Assembly: GCF_025499605.1 (NCBI RefSeq)
Contig: NZ_JAFMVC010000005.1
Span: 186,001 to 250,000 of the forward strand
Source: Carboxylicivirga litoralis
Lineage (GTDB): Bacteria > Bacteroidota > Bacteroidia > Bacteroidales > Marinilabiliaceae
Direction: 5' to 3'
Length of the DNA stretch: 64,000 bases
Shown: positions 28,801-36,184 of the stretch, in pieces
Layout: each line of letters opens with the position of its first letter
Position numbering within the stretch: position 1 is the first letter of the stretch
Position numbers and translations under genes: made by a program
The notes under the pieces: model-generated
Databases searched by the model: none
Told to the model about the DNA's origin: nothing
What the model saw: the letters and a program-made list of their open reading frames with translations, nothing else

Positions 28801-31800
28801 GGGCGAAACAACTTTCCTACATATCGATAACTCAGATACGGATGTTGAGTACTTCTGGTATAATAATGATGATGGAACACAGGGAGTTGCTGTAACTGGT
28901 ACGGGTGGAAGATTAGATTTTGAATTGGCTGTAGCAGGTAGCTATGATCTTAGAGCAAGAGCTTTATCAGGAGCTAACTGTATTGTTAATATGAACGACA
29001 CACCTATTACTATAATAGAAAAGCCATTACCTGATAATACAGTAGTCGTTGAAGTGACTGATCCGGGTACAGATTGTACAACAGGTGCTATAGTAACAGT
29101 AAGGAGCTCTGAAGTTGGTGTTAACTACACTTTAGTTAAAAGAGTAGGTCCGGATTACTTCCCGGTTGTAGGTAGTGGTTATACAGTTACCGGTGATGGA
29201 AGCGATTTAGATTTTGATAGAGTTATAGATGTAGCAGCTACGTATTCAGTATTGGCTGAGCTAAACGGATGCGAACTATACCTAAACGACGTTGTCGTTA
29301 ATGTTGTGGGGGCTATTGCTCGTCAAACACTGACTTCCACTCTATTAGAAAAATGTAATGGAGATCCTTTTAATCCTGTTTATGGATTAGAAGACTCAGA
29401 AGATGGAGTGAGCTATCAGTTAATGCGTATTGATGGTTCCGGTACTGCAACTGCAGTTGGTTCTGCTGTTGCCGGTAGTACAGGTAATCCAATAACATTT
29501 GGAGAGTATGGTCAGGAAGGAACGTATTATGTTACGGCTACCTCAGCGGCATGTACTGCAAATATTGAAATGAATAACCGCATAACTTTCACTATTCATG
29601 AATTACCAACTGCATTTAGCCTGGTTGGTTCAGGTAAATATTGTGATGATACAGTGGGAGCTCCTATTGAACTGGATGGTTCTGAAGATGGTGTTACCTA
29701 TCAATTGCAATATCTTGAAAGTGGCGTATTAACCGATATTGGCGCACCAGTAATTGCTGGTTCAACAACAGGAACAATTAAGTTTGGATATTTTACAGAA
29801 GGTCCTGGAACATATACTGTTGTAGCTATTTCGCCTAATACCTGTACCTCCAATATGAAAGGTTCAATTACGGTTCAAAAAGTAGCTGGTCCTGCAAATC
29901 AAAATATTGTAGGAGAAGCTCCATACGTATATTGTGCAGATGGCACAACTGGTTACAACGTTTCCATTAGTGATCAGGAAGTAGGAACTATTTATGAACT
30001 TGTGAAGATTGACGGAACAACTGAAACGACTATTTACACTGTTACAGGTAGTAATGAGGGTACTCCGTTGGAGCTTGGAGAAGTAGCTTTTGGTACTTAT
30101 GCTGTTTATGCATCCTATCCAACACCTTCAACAGTAACAACAACATGTCGTGTTAAAATGAATGACAGAGATGGGGATGGTGTTGGTGAAGACTTTATAG
30201 TTACCTCAGAGCCTGTAGCTCCAGTTATTAGTCCAAATGCCGATACGGGTTATTGTGCAGGTGAAGAAGGAGTAGAGTTCTCTGTATTAGGAACACAATC
30301 TGGTGTTGGTTATCAGTTAGTAGATGCTTCAGGTACTACAATAGCATTTGTTGAAGGTACAGATGGCGATGATAAAGTATTCCCAACCAAGGCAACTGCC
30401 GGAACATATCATGTAGTAGCTAAAGGTTTAACTTCTGGTTGTGAGATTAGTAGTGCTGATATTGTTATTACTGAGTCTGAAGCACCTGCTGAATTTGATG
30501 TAAGTATTGCAGATGCATATGTTTGTTCTTCAGAGCAAGTTGTAATTAACCTCGACGGTAGTGAAACTGGTGTTGAATATCGTGTGGTCGATGAAGATAG
30601 TGGTGATATTAAAACAACTGTAAATGGTACAGGAAGTGCATTGACAATATCGTTCACCGAAACTGAATTGGGCGAAATATTCTATACCGTCATTGCTTCA
30701 AAAGCAGGATTAACTTGTGAGAAGGAACTAGGAATGGTTAGAGCTGAATTAACACTGGCTCCAACACAACCAGTTGTAGAATCTACAATAGATATGAACT
30801 ATTGTTGGGATGCTGATGGAATTAAGATTTCGCTTACTGCCGTTGAAGCTGGAGTCGACTATTACATTGTTGAACAAGCAACGGGTAATAGGATTAGCTT
30901 CTTATCAGGTGATGCTGGTGTATTAGAGTTCAAAGAATCAGTGTTAGCAGGAACATACTATGTAACTGCCAAATCATTTGATAGTGGTTGTGTTAATAAT
31001 AGTACTGATTTTACAATTAATGCATATCCTGAAATTCAATTGTTCAATATGCAGGTAGGAGCACCATCGCGAGGATTTGAAACTATTAATGAAGGTGAAA
31101 TTGGCTATGGTTCTATTAATGCTGATACTATTCGATTAGATAATTCTACTACAGGTGTGGTTTACACATTACTAAAAGATGGTTTAATTATGACCCCAAC
31201 AGTAGAGCTACCTGGTTCAGGTTCTGAACTTGATTATCGCACTATGAGTGATGGAGGATTATATACTATCAATGCGTCAGAATTTGGTTGTAGTCGAATG
31301 ATGGCAGGTAGCGTTAAAATTTATGAAAAACCTCTTATTGCTATTGATGATATTCTTCCAGTGCCGTATGGTAAGAGTCAAGCCGATACAAGTGTTTGGA
31401 AAAATGATGATAGCGATGCTTCATTAGATATCAATGTAGCAGGTGATACTAAGAATATATTCTTTAGTTTGGTTGATTTGTCGAAGGGTGAGAATTATGA
31501 TTTATTACCAGAGGCCAATCGTATAACTGAGATGAATACAGATATTGGTAACAATGTTAAAATATATCCTGATGGACGTATTACATTTACGAAGTTACCA
31601 ACATTCTATGGTCGTGATTCGATTGACTATGTAGTATTCAATACAGATTATCTTGATAGACGGGATACTGCAAGGGTTTACTTCTTTGCTGGTAATTATG
31701 ACCTTTCAGAAGACGATAATCTATTAATACCAAATGCATTCTCTCCAAATGGAGATGGCTTCAACGATAAGTTTGTGATTTCAGGTCGATTTGAAAGTGA

Positions 31801-32056
31801 AGTAGCAGAGTCGAAATTAGAGGTGTATAATCGTTGGGGATCGATTATTTATCGTTCAAAAGGTAAGAATTACAACGAAGACTATTGGGATGGAACGTCT
31901 AACGCAGGAATGGTGTCGTTAGGCCAGAAATTACCAAGTGGAACATATTTCTATGTATTTAAAATTGACATTATTGTTGATGATACCGATGATGGTATTG
32001 AAAATGGAGAGAAAGTGTCCAAAGAGTACACCGGCTTTATTGAGCTAAGAAGATAA
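22811..32056 (+). CDS. Giant T9SS-exported repeat protein with type B (gliding-motility-type) C-terminal domain
   Basis: About 3081 residues. The start at ATG 22811 (or 22817) places a classic signal peptide directly at the N-terminus (FLKPLLVVVAFALAS … VDAQ); the ATG at 22766 adds 15 residues not resembling one. A Cys/Met-type module (~23290-23555) is followed by about 16 Ig/PKD-like modules of ~80-90 residues (to ~27640), several with YxWxVxGGTI. Then come 13 further Cys/Met-type modules (27641-31330), a final beta domain, and from ~31720 the sorting domain NAFSPNGDGFNDKF … YNRWG … YFYVFKI. That C-terminus marks T9SS type B cargo such as SprB adhesins. It should be displayed on the cell surface. 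It heads an operon with PorP/SprF-, PorE- and SPOR-like genes. Confidence 0.95.
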   Translation: MFMRRVRFLKPLLVVVAFALASIVNVDAQSIPSSEKKAMRAFFNEQFSGSARLKGVNGTIPSLDSEYCSEDGYVELVPPTIDPRTESIVWTVVAYYGGTPELHPEWADYSGTGASTVLRFYPGRVDATYHNTVRIYFGYQQYDDIGNPVGIADNDYTYVRTTPTEFTFGSDVSICTGQTATLTLNGSETGIEYFLVKDGVEGIPVSGTGNSMDFSVTAAGTYSMRAKNVLDNSCSKDMAGSAVVTVNPLPSASAGNTGDVCLGSDFTLEGDPDDLTNYTWSNPDASEAGTTQDLTLSSNDYGIGSHTFTLTVEDENTCVNTATTTVTVFENPAVIANNSGPICVGGDLTVSSTVTGGVGPYTYAWTHVPSGATYNTDAFTINNVTLAAAGEYQLIVTDANLCSAVMASTIVVVNDNPTVTVPLGPTTICEGEPLTIAATAAGGSGTYTTYTWYRDGAEIVGQTGSTLTIDPVAIGDIGAYTVIVTDNNGCVSAESLPAVIIVIPFFKPTVTNDSPVCEGGDVQLSCSSGPYVSYSWTGPNGFTSNVEDPLITEITLADAGIYSLTVEDINGCFGTETTDVIVNANPTVTAGNTGPVCDGGSVDISATPTGGTAPYSYSWQKDGNPLAYATDVFTINPVTLADAGVYSVVVTDDNTCSSTVAATTTLVVNENPTVTVAYNAPVCNGATLTLTATPANGSGIYNSYVWTKGGVVIPGETASTLTIDPVTLADGGDYGVTVVDNLGCTSTEDVVTVTINALPSPTASSNTDVCAGDQIELYGGPGGMTTYTWTGPNTFSSNLQNPTIANATTAMAGTYTLEVYDGTCSATTTTDVVVNEVQATINVSPPSFVVCENEVLTFTANDLNDNTTDTYEYEFFVNGASQGRGSSKNLVYTVTASSTIDVDVYNMTTGCSDRATTSVTMNPIPVVAITTPVLGDEFCENESITITATPGYDEYVFWSGPVGSATELYRGPNNTYTHASGFAVTTDIAVEASYSATGCSALSNIYTVVINTRPNPGINGNTTVCFDALETYTTDSGSGESNWIWTVTGGTIIGADNAASVDVQWDGIAPYSINVNYDNSDGCAAETPSSEVITVNPLPVPTINGPAVACNNSTQTYTTPDLGMTNYKWSVVGGTIVGPDNGTTVDVTWNVFGAQSVSLSYTDGNLCDAAAATVYNVTVTDLPSPTITGSDVVCTEHTYLYSTEPGANNYDWDIVGGTITTTANPYEVSVVWNTTTGAEEISVNYDVAGCPAAAPTVLPVTVSAVPVVSIVGNTDLCFGDTETYAANTLGLGKGNYTWVISGGTLTSGALDEETIDITWDGVAPYTISLNYVNTNGCDAVNSTIENITVNVVTAGLSADKTTICSIEDVTFTATGGVTYEFYVDAVSVQGPDPSDTYVASGLTDGQVVTVRAIGATGCDDTHAGIPIAVNTTPTPVITSGPDNVCNGDAGTYTAEAGYVNYVWTVTGGTITSDPTLSSIDVLWDTDGAQSVKVIYESTAGCVGAEFTLPVTVNALPTGTPFTAAPSNNVIKGTDITFTATGGVEYAFYKIDGGGVSTELQARSAIDNLVVSTEAPSANPVLDHGDIVRVYIFNAAGCNVYQEITVGIYEGITGFDVIASEAGHCFGGSIASISLSGFQPDITYELFQVGTPDVSLGKVLADAGTTTVEWTNISGTSPAAEFYVVAYYDGTPPTPPIEMNNRVFVEEYAELNIYNVSPTTEQSCGDVIDVTLDGSDAGVDYELLLNGNIEATQTSAGGPLTFVGVTLKVGTYTVRAVKDNGGIICIADMNGSFDATGDPAINTTFTIEGTKDGKYCDDGTDVVTLSLSGSQSGYDYELYFNNAPIAPTPVVVAGTDAPITFGDYTTEGVYSVIVVHSGCTYYMSGTVTVERVSLPAAFNLLAEDNGHYCANDGDGVELTLDVSEPTISYQLLLDGNPVGTPITGGTLTFGNHLAEGVYTVEASTGSPSLCVVTSNAIDVTKDVLPTKYPIVSDGDFCQGETTFLHIDNSDTDVEYFWYNNDDGTQGVAVTGTGGRLDFELAVAGSYDLRARALSGANCIVNMNDTPITIIEKPLPDNTVVVEVTDPGTDCTTGAIVTVRSSEVGVNYTLVKRVGPDYFPVVGSGYTVTGDGSDLDFDRVIDVAATYSVLAELNGCELYLNDVVVNVVGAIARQTLTSTLLEKCNGDPFNPVYGLEDSEDGVSYQLMRIDGSGTATAVGSAVAGSTGNPITFGEYGQEGTYYVTATSAACTANIEMNNRITFTIHELPTAFSLVGSGKYCDDTVGAPIELDGSEDGVTYQLQYLESGVLTDIGAPVIAGSTTGTIKFGYFTEGPGTYTVVAISPNTCTSNMKGSITVQKVAGPANQNIVGEAPYVYCADGTTGYNVSISDQEVGTIYELVKIDGTTETTIYTVTGSNEGTPLELGEVAFGTYAVYASYPTPSTVTTTCRVKMNDRDGDGVGEDFIVTSEPVAPVISPNADTGYCAGEEGVEFSVLGTQSGVGYQLVDASGTTIAFVEGTDGDDKVFPTKATAGTYHVVAKGLTSGCEISSADIVITESEAPAEFDVSIADAYVCSSEQVVINLDGSETGVEYRVVDEDSGDIKTTVNGTGSALTISFTETELGEIFYTVIASKAGLTCEKELGMVRAELTLAPTQPVVESTIDMNYCWDADGIKISLTAVEAGVDYYIVEQATGNRISFLSGDAGVLEFKESVLAGTYYVTAKSFDSGCVNNSTDFTINAYPEIQLFNMQVGAPSRGFETINEGEIGYGSINADTIRLDNSTTGVVYTLLKDGLIMTPTVELPGSGSELDYRTMSDGGLYTINASEFGCSRMMAGSVKIYEKPLIAIDDILPVPYGKSQADTSVWKNDDSDASLDINVAGDTKNIFFSLVDLSKGENYDLLPEANRITEMNTDIGNNVKIYPDGRITFTKLPTFYGRDSIDYVVFNTDYLDRRDTARVYFFAGNYDLSEDDNLLIPNAFSPNGDGFNDKFVISGRFESEVAESKLEVYNRWGSIIYRSKGKNYNEDYWDGTSNAGMVSLGQKLPSGTYFYVFKIDIIVDDTDDGIENGEKVSKEYTGFIELRR
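27641..31330 (+). repeat. Array of 13 Cys/Met-signature modules within the giant protein
   Basis: Protein-level repeat of ~90-100 residues. Each unit has an early Cys (often YC), then a pattern like LDGSExGVxYxL, a GTxxxLxFG strand, GTYxVxA, and a late Cys, usually followed by M-[N/K/A/S]-[G/N/D]. Examples: CIADMNGS, YYMSGT, CIVNMNDT, CTSNMKGS, CSRMMAGS. One further copy sits alone near the N-terminus (ends CSKDMAGS). DNA-level identity between copies is low, so the array is old. Confidence 0.8.
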
Positions 32057-32081
32057 AAGATTAAAAGTAAAATCTATACAG

Positions 32082-33014
32082 ATGAAATATCTACTGCCTA
32101 TATTAATGCTAATGGTTTTGCCATTGTTTACCAATGCTCAGGATCAGGCTCAGTATAACCATTACATAAGTAATCAGGGGGTGTTAAACCCGGCTTATAA
32201 TGGTACCAGAGATGTCATTAGTGGATTAATAATCAGTCGTAACCAATGGTTAGGTATGAGCGATGCACCTATGAATCAGGCTATCAATGTTCATGGACCT
32301 ATCGAGGATACTAACCTGGGAGTTGGGGTTGTACTAGAGAATGACCGCTTAGGGTTCTCTAATAACTTCAATTTTATGGCCGCTGGTTCTTATAAGCTGC
32401 AAATGGGGCGTAGAAACTTTCTTGCGCTAGGTTTGCAATTAGGAGTAACTTCAAATGTTTATGATGGTACAAAGGCGATAACCCAAGATTATGGTGACCC
32501 CGTTTTTGATGGAAAGCAGTCGTTAATTGGTTTTAATTTTGGTATTGGAGCTTATTATTATGCAGAGAACTATTTTGCTGGCTTCTCTATTCCGCGCTTT
32601 TTTAGGCCAAATTTCGACGAAGCCAATGAAAACGATGGTAAGTTTAAAAATACTGTCAGCTTCGAAGATATGCACTCGTATTGGTACGGGGGATATATTT
32701 TCGACTGGGGTGATGTTAAAGTAAAACCAACAGCTTTAATCCGAACGGTTGTTGGTGCGCCACTAACCTTTGATGTTTCAGCTAATGTGTTGTTAAATGA
32801 GCGTATCTGGTTAGGAGCTGGTTATCGCAGTATTTCCGAGATGGTACTTTTAACTGAGTTCATTATTAACCGCCAGTGGACGGTTCGCTATTCCTTTGAT
32901 TATTCACTGTCTAAGCTGGGGAAATATGGAACATATGGTTCACACGAAATTGGCTTACAGTTTGATTTCTCTTTTAACAAGAGAGCAGGAATGCGCTCAA
33001 TTCGATACTTCTAA
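32082..33014 (+). CDS. PorP/SprF-family outer-membrane protein
   Basis: 310 residues. The signal peptide ends at TNAQ (~20). The family hallmark QYNHYISNQGVLNPAYNGTRD follows at once, then a predicted beta-barrel (GLGFS/GVGVV strands, C-terminal LQFDFSFN). PorP/SprF proteins help secrete and anchor T9SS cargo with type B C-terminal domains; SprF is dedicated to SprB in Flavobacterium. Placed 25 bases after the giant type B protein, it is almost certainly that protein's partner. Confidence 0.93.
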   Translation: MKYLLPILMLMVLPLFTNAQDQAQYNHYISNQGVLNPAYNGTRDVISGLIISRNQWLGMSDAPMNQAINVHGPIEDTNLGVGVVLENDRLGFSNNFNFMAAGSYKLQMGRRNFLALGLQLGVTSNVYDGTKAITQDYGDPVFDGKQSLIGFNFGIGAYYYAENYFAGFSIPRFFRPNFDEANENDGKFKNTVSFEDMHSYWYGGYIFDWGDVKVKPTALIRTVVGAPLTFDVSANVLLNERIWLGAGYRSISEMVLLTEFIINRQWTVRYSFDYSLSKLGKYGTYGSHEIGLQFDFSFNKRAGMRSIRYF

Positions 33015-33067
33015 AGAGTATCAGCGATTGGATTTAAAAAAGAATTTTGGATTAAATATTTTAACCG

Positions 33068-35107
33068 ATGAAACCTAATTCTCGAATAACACTTCTTCTT
33101 TTAATGCTACTGTCATTTACTTCGGCATTTACGCAGCGTAATGAGCTGAAGAAGGCACAGGAGTTTTTAGCCAATGAAGAGTATTTCAGAGCATTGGAAT
33201 ATTACGACTTGGCCAAAGAGAAGGGTGCACAATTTAATACGCAAGTAAAGCTTGAAATTGCACGCTGCCATTATGGTCTTAAGGATATTCAAAGCGCTTT
33301 TGATACATATATCGAATTGCAAGATGCGCTTGAAGGTATTGATATCGTCAATTATGCCTCGTGTTGGCATATGCAAGGTGGTTTTGATGTGGCTATAGAA
33401 TGGTACGAAAAGGCCAAAAAAGTTGAAGGTGTTAATCCCATTGACATGAATAAGCTAATTGAAGCATGTAGGTGGGCAGAAAAGAATGGTAGATTGGATA
33501 CAACTGTAGTTGTAAACCCTGAAACGATGTTAGTAGGCGACGTTTCTTTCGGTATTCAATACTATAAAAATGGGGTTGTTTATTCGGCAGAGAAAGAAAA
33601 AAGTAAAGAAGTAGACCGTTCAGGAAAAGGGATTCTTAACCTGGCTTATTTGAGGATTGAAAATGGTGAATTACAAGAGGGGAGTCAATCGTTTTCGAAA
33701 AACCTAGAGTCGGATTCTCACGTCGGTGCAACTGCTTTTACAAGTGACAATAGTAGGATATATTACACAAAGCCTGTACGTATAAAGGGTGGTGATAGTC
33801 GTTTAAAAATATTTACAGCTGAATACGATGGTGAGGACTGGGTGAATGAGCGTGTTTTATCCATCAGTTCAGATGGATATAATGTTGCACATCCAGCTGT
33901 GTCTAATGATAATAAATACTTGTATTATACATCAACACAACGAGGTGGATATGGAGGCAAGGATTTGTGGTATGCAGAAATTAAACCATCTGGTGATGTA
34001 GGTAAAGGTCAAAATGTAGGACCAGAAATAAATACTTTTGGAGATGAAGAGTGGCCTTATATTACAAAAGATGGAAGTTTAGTATTTGCTTCTGATGGTC
34101 ACGTTGGTTTTGGGGGGCTAGATATCTTTAAAGCAGAAAGGACAGCCAATGGTTTTGGAAATGTCAGCAACATGCGTCGACCTATCAACAGTGGAATGGA
34201 TGATTTTGGTTATGTAATTAACCCAGCAGATAACTCAAGAGGTTATTTATCATCAAACCGTTTAGGTTCCGGTAGAGAGGATGCTATTTTTACAATTGCT
34301 CCACCTTTGGTACAGGAAGAAGAAACAGATGCACCTCCAATTTTTGGTTTAGATGAAGTGCCAGTTGTTGATATGCAAGCTGAAGTGCCGGCTGACACAA
34401 CACCAGTAGTAGTGCCAGAGCCTATACCGGTTGTGGATTTGTCAATGTTCCCGGCTAGCTTACAAACTAAGATTACTTCTACGTACAATGGGAGTATAAT
34501 TCCTGGTGTATTGGTAGAAATACGTGATGCTAATGATGGAACCTTAATCGCTTCAGGTGTTACCGGAGATGATGGAAGGGTATCAATAGCAATACCTGAT
34601 GAATATAAGAAGGAGGAGCAAGAGTTCGAAATTAAATTCTCTAAAGGTGGTGAATTTAATTCTAAACGAATGATTGTGAATATAATGGAAGTAGATGATA
34701 TCAATAATAATGGATTAAGTTTAACACCAATCTTTAACGATGATGTTCTTGATGATATTGGTATGATGATAATTCCTTATGAAGGAAATGAAATAACAAA
34801 AGAAGGCTTAGCTGTTTTAGATGAATTGGCAACTTACCTATTGCAAAACCCTAATATTGTAGTGAAATTGAATGGTCACACAGAAGCAAAAGGGAATAGG
34901 TATAATAACTTAAACGTATCTCAAAGTATAGCTGAAAAAGCTGAGCAAATAATGATTTCGAAAGGAATTAATGATGATCAGATGATACCTCGTGGTTATG
35001 GTGAACGCTATTTAAAGAATAAATGTAAGCGTGGTGTATACTGCTCTGACAGTGAGCATCTGATTAATCGTCGAATTGAGGTTGTTGTTTGGCGAATACT
35101 GGATTAA
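33068..35107 (+). CDS. PorE-like protein: TPR, PD40 propeller, CarboxypepD-like and OmpA domains
   Basis: 679 residues with signal peptide (to ~TQR, residue 23). In order: TPR repeats (~25-130); WD40/PD40-like propeller strands (AFTSDNSRIYYT, AVSNDNKYLYYTS, YITKDGSLVFASDG; ~150-420); a Pro/Val/Glu linker; a carboxypeptidase-regulatory-like beta sandwich (~465-550); and an OmpA C-terminal peptidoglycan-binding domain (VVKLNGHTEAKG … INRRIEVVVW; ~565-679). This is the domain order of P. gingivalis PorE, an outer-membrane-to-peptidoglycan linker of T9SS. Here it is part of the giant-protein operon and may anchor that machine specifically. Confidence 0.9.
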   Translation: MKPNSRITLLLLMLLSFTSAFTQRNELKKAQEFLANEEYFRALEYYDLAKEKGAQFNTQVKLEIARCHYGLKDIQSAFDTYIELQDALEGIDIVNYASCWHMQGGFDVAIEWYEKAKKVEGVNPIDMNKLIEACRWAEKNGRLDTTVVVNPETMLVGDVSFGIQYYKNGVVYSAEKEKSKEVDRSGKGILNLAYLRIENGELQEGSQSFSKNLESDSHVGATAFTSDNSRIYYTKPVRIKGGDSRLKIFTAEYDGEDWVNERVLSISSDGYNVAHPAVSNDNKYLYYTSTQRGGYGGKDLWYAEIKPSGDVGKGQNVGPEINTFGDEEWPYITKDGSLVFASDGHVGFGGLDIFKAERTANGFGNVSNMRRPINSGMDDFGYVINPADNSRGYLSSNRLGSGREDAIFTIAPPLVQEEETDAPPIFGLDEVPVVDMQAEVPADTTPVVVPEPIPVVDLSMFPASLQTKITSTYNGSIIPGVLVEIRDANDGTLIASGVTGDDGRVSIAIPDEYKKEEQEFEIKFSKGGEFNSKRMIVNIMEVDDINNNGLSLTPIFNDDVLDDIGMMIIPYEGNEITKEGLAVLDELATYLLQNPNIVVKLNGHTEAKGNRYNNLNVSQSIAEKAEQIMISKGINDDQMIPRGYGERYLKNKCKRGVYCSDSEHLINRRIEVVVWRILD

Positions 35108-35144
35108 TTTAATGAACTAGTGAAATCGTAATAACGTGTCAATA

Positions 35145-35771
35145 ATGAAACTAAAATATCTAATTCTATATGCTTTCATGTTTGTGCTAAGTATAGGCGC
35201 TAAAGCAGATAAACTGGAAGCCTTGCGTACAAATAAAAAGATAATCAGGATGAGTGAAGCACAAGCACCGTATTACGCCATTCAGATTATTGCCTTACGC
35301 TTACCTCCTCAGGCTCCTGAGTTTTTTAAAAACATTGATGTAGCTCGTGAATATTCATGTGATGATGGGTACTTAAGATTTTGTGTTGGTGAGTATAACT
35401 CGTATGCCGAAGCAAAATCTGCACTGGAAGGCGTAATAACTAAAGGTTATGATCAAGCTTTTGTGGTGAATACAAGAAAATATGCCATAAATGAACATGC
35501 GGCTGGTGTTAATGTCTCTTCTAAAAAGATTGACCCAAATAAAGTTTATACAGTCCAATTGAGTGCTTTCCGGTTCCCGGTTTATTTATCACACTTTAAA
35601 AACATAGATGATGTGATGGAATTTAGGATGAAGGATAAGATTTTTCGCTATACGACTGGTCAATTTAAAGGCGATGTAGCCGAAGCTGAACTTCAACGCA
35701 TTAAAGCACTTGGGTATAAAGATGCTCATTTAGTAGAGTTAGATAAGTACCTACCGTTTAAGATTGAGTAA
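35145..35771 (+). CDS. Exported protein with two SPOR-like domains
   Basis: 208 residues from ATG 35145; the upstream in-frame GTG at 35136 only adds three residues before the signal peptide (MKLKYLILYAFMFVLS…GAKA). Two similar halves follow: YYAIQIIALRLPP … FFKNID … YLRFCVGEYNSYAEAKSAL … KGYDQAFVV, and YTVQLSAFRFPV … HFKNID … FRYTTGQFKGDVAEAELQRI … GYKDAHLV. Both fit the SPOR fold, which in other proteins binds denuded peptidoglycan. As last gene of the giant-protein locus it may tie the complex to the cell wall. rnpB starts 25 bases later with its own promoter. Confidence 0.8.
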   Translation: MKLKYLILYAFMFVLSIGAKADKLEALRTNKKIIRMSEAQAPYYAIQIIALRLPPQAPEFFKNIDVAREYSCDDGYLRFCVGEYNSYAEAKSALEGVITKGYDQAFVVNTRKYAINEHAAGVNVSSKKIDPNKVYTVQLSAFRFPVYLSHFKNIDDVMEFRMKDKIFRYTTGQFKGDVAEAELQRIKALGYKDAHLVELDKYLPFKIE

Positions 35772-35788
35772 AATTTATTGTAGCTTTG
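35757..35788 (+). promoter_or_regulatory. Promoter of rnpB
   Basis: TAGCTTTG at 35781-35788 matches the -7 box; TTTA at 35757-35760 is a weak -33 at 20 bases spacing. It predicts transcription from about 35795, exactly where the P1 helix of RNase P RNA begins. Confidence 0.6.
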
Positions 35789-35795
35789 CATTAAT

Positions 35796-36156
35796 AGCAA
35801 GTCGGTCTATCGCTGCAACCAGTGGGTTGGAGAGGAAAGTCTGGGCAATATAGAGCACCGTACTTCTGAATAGGAAGAAGCTCGTGAGGGTTTAGTAGCG
35901 TAGCAGAAAATAACCGCCTTCGGGTAAGGGTGAAAAGGTGAGGTAAGAGCTCACCAATGGGGTAGGTAACTATCCTAGTTGTACGCCTTACGGATTGCAA
36001 GACCATGTATATCATAATTCCGCAAGGAGCAAGGCTGCTCGCTTTGTTTCGTTAGATGTTATGAGGGGTAGGTCGCTAAAAGCAACGGGTGACTGTTGCT
36101 TTAGATAAATGATAGACACTCCTTATGGAGGACAGGACCCGGCTTATAGACTTGCT
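35796..36156 (+). ncRNA. rnpB: RNase P RNA, bacterial class A
   Basis: The 5' AGCAAGTC (35796-35803) pairs perfectly with the 3' GACTTGCT (36149-36156) to form P1. The universal core is present: GAGAGGAAAGTC (35830-35841), then the CAGAAAATAACCGCC region, AAGGGTGAAAAGGTG, GTAAGAGCTCACC, and the 3' ACAGGACCCGGCTTATAG. About 361 nucleotides. It is the catalytic RNA that trims the 5' end of tRNA precursors. An ORF annotated from 36125 would overlap its 3' end wrongly. Confidence 0.97.
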
Positions 36157-36184
36157 ATTTTTTTCTTTTGCACTTAACACATTG

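Noticed and set aside
36125-36184. N-terminal extension of the BrkB protein
   Set aside because: It lies inside the P1/3' region of RNase P RNA. The start at 36185 is preferred.
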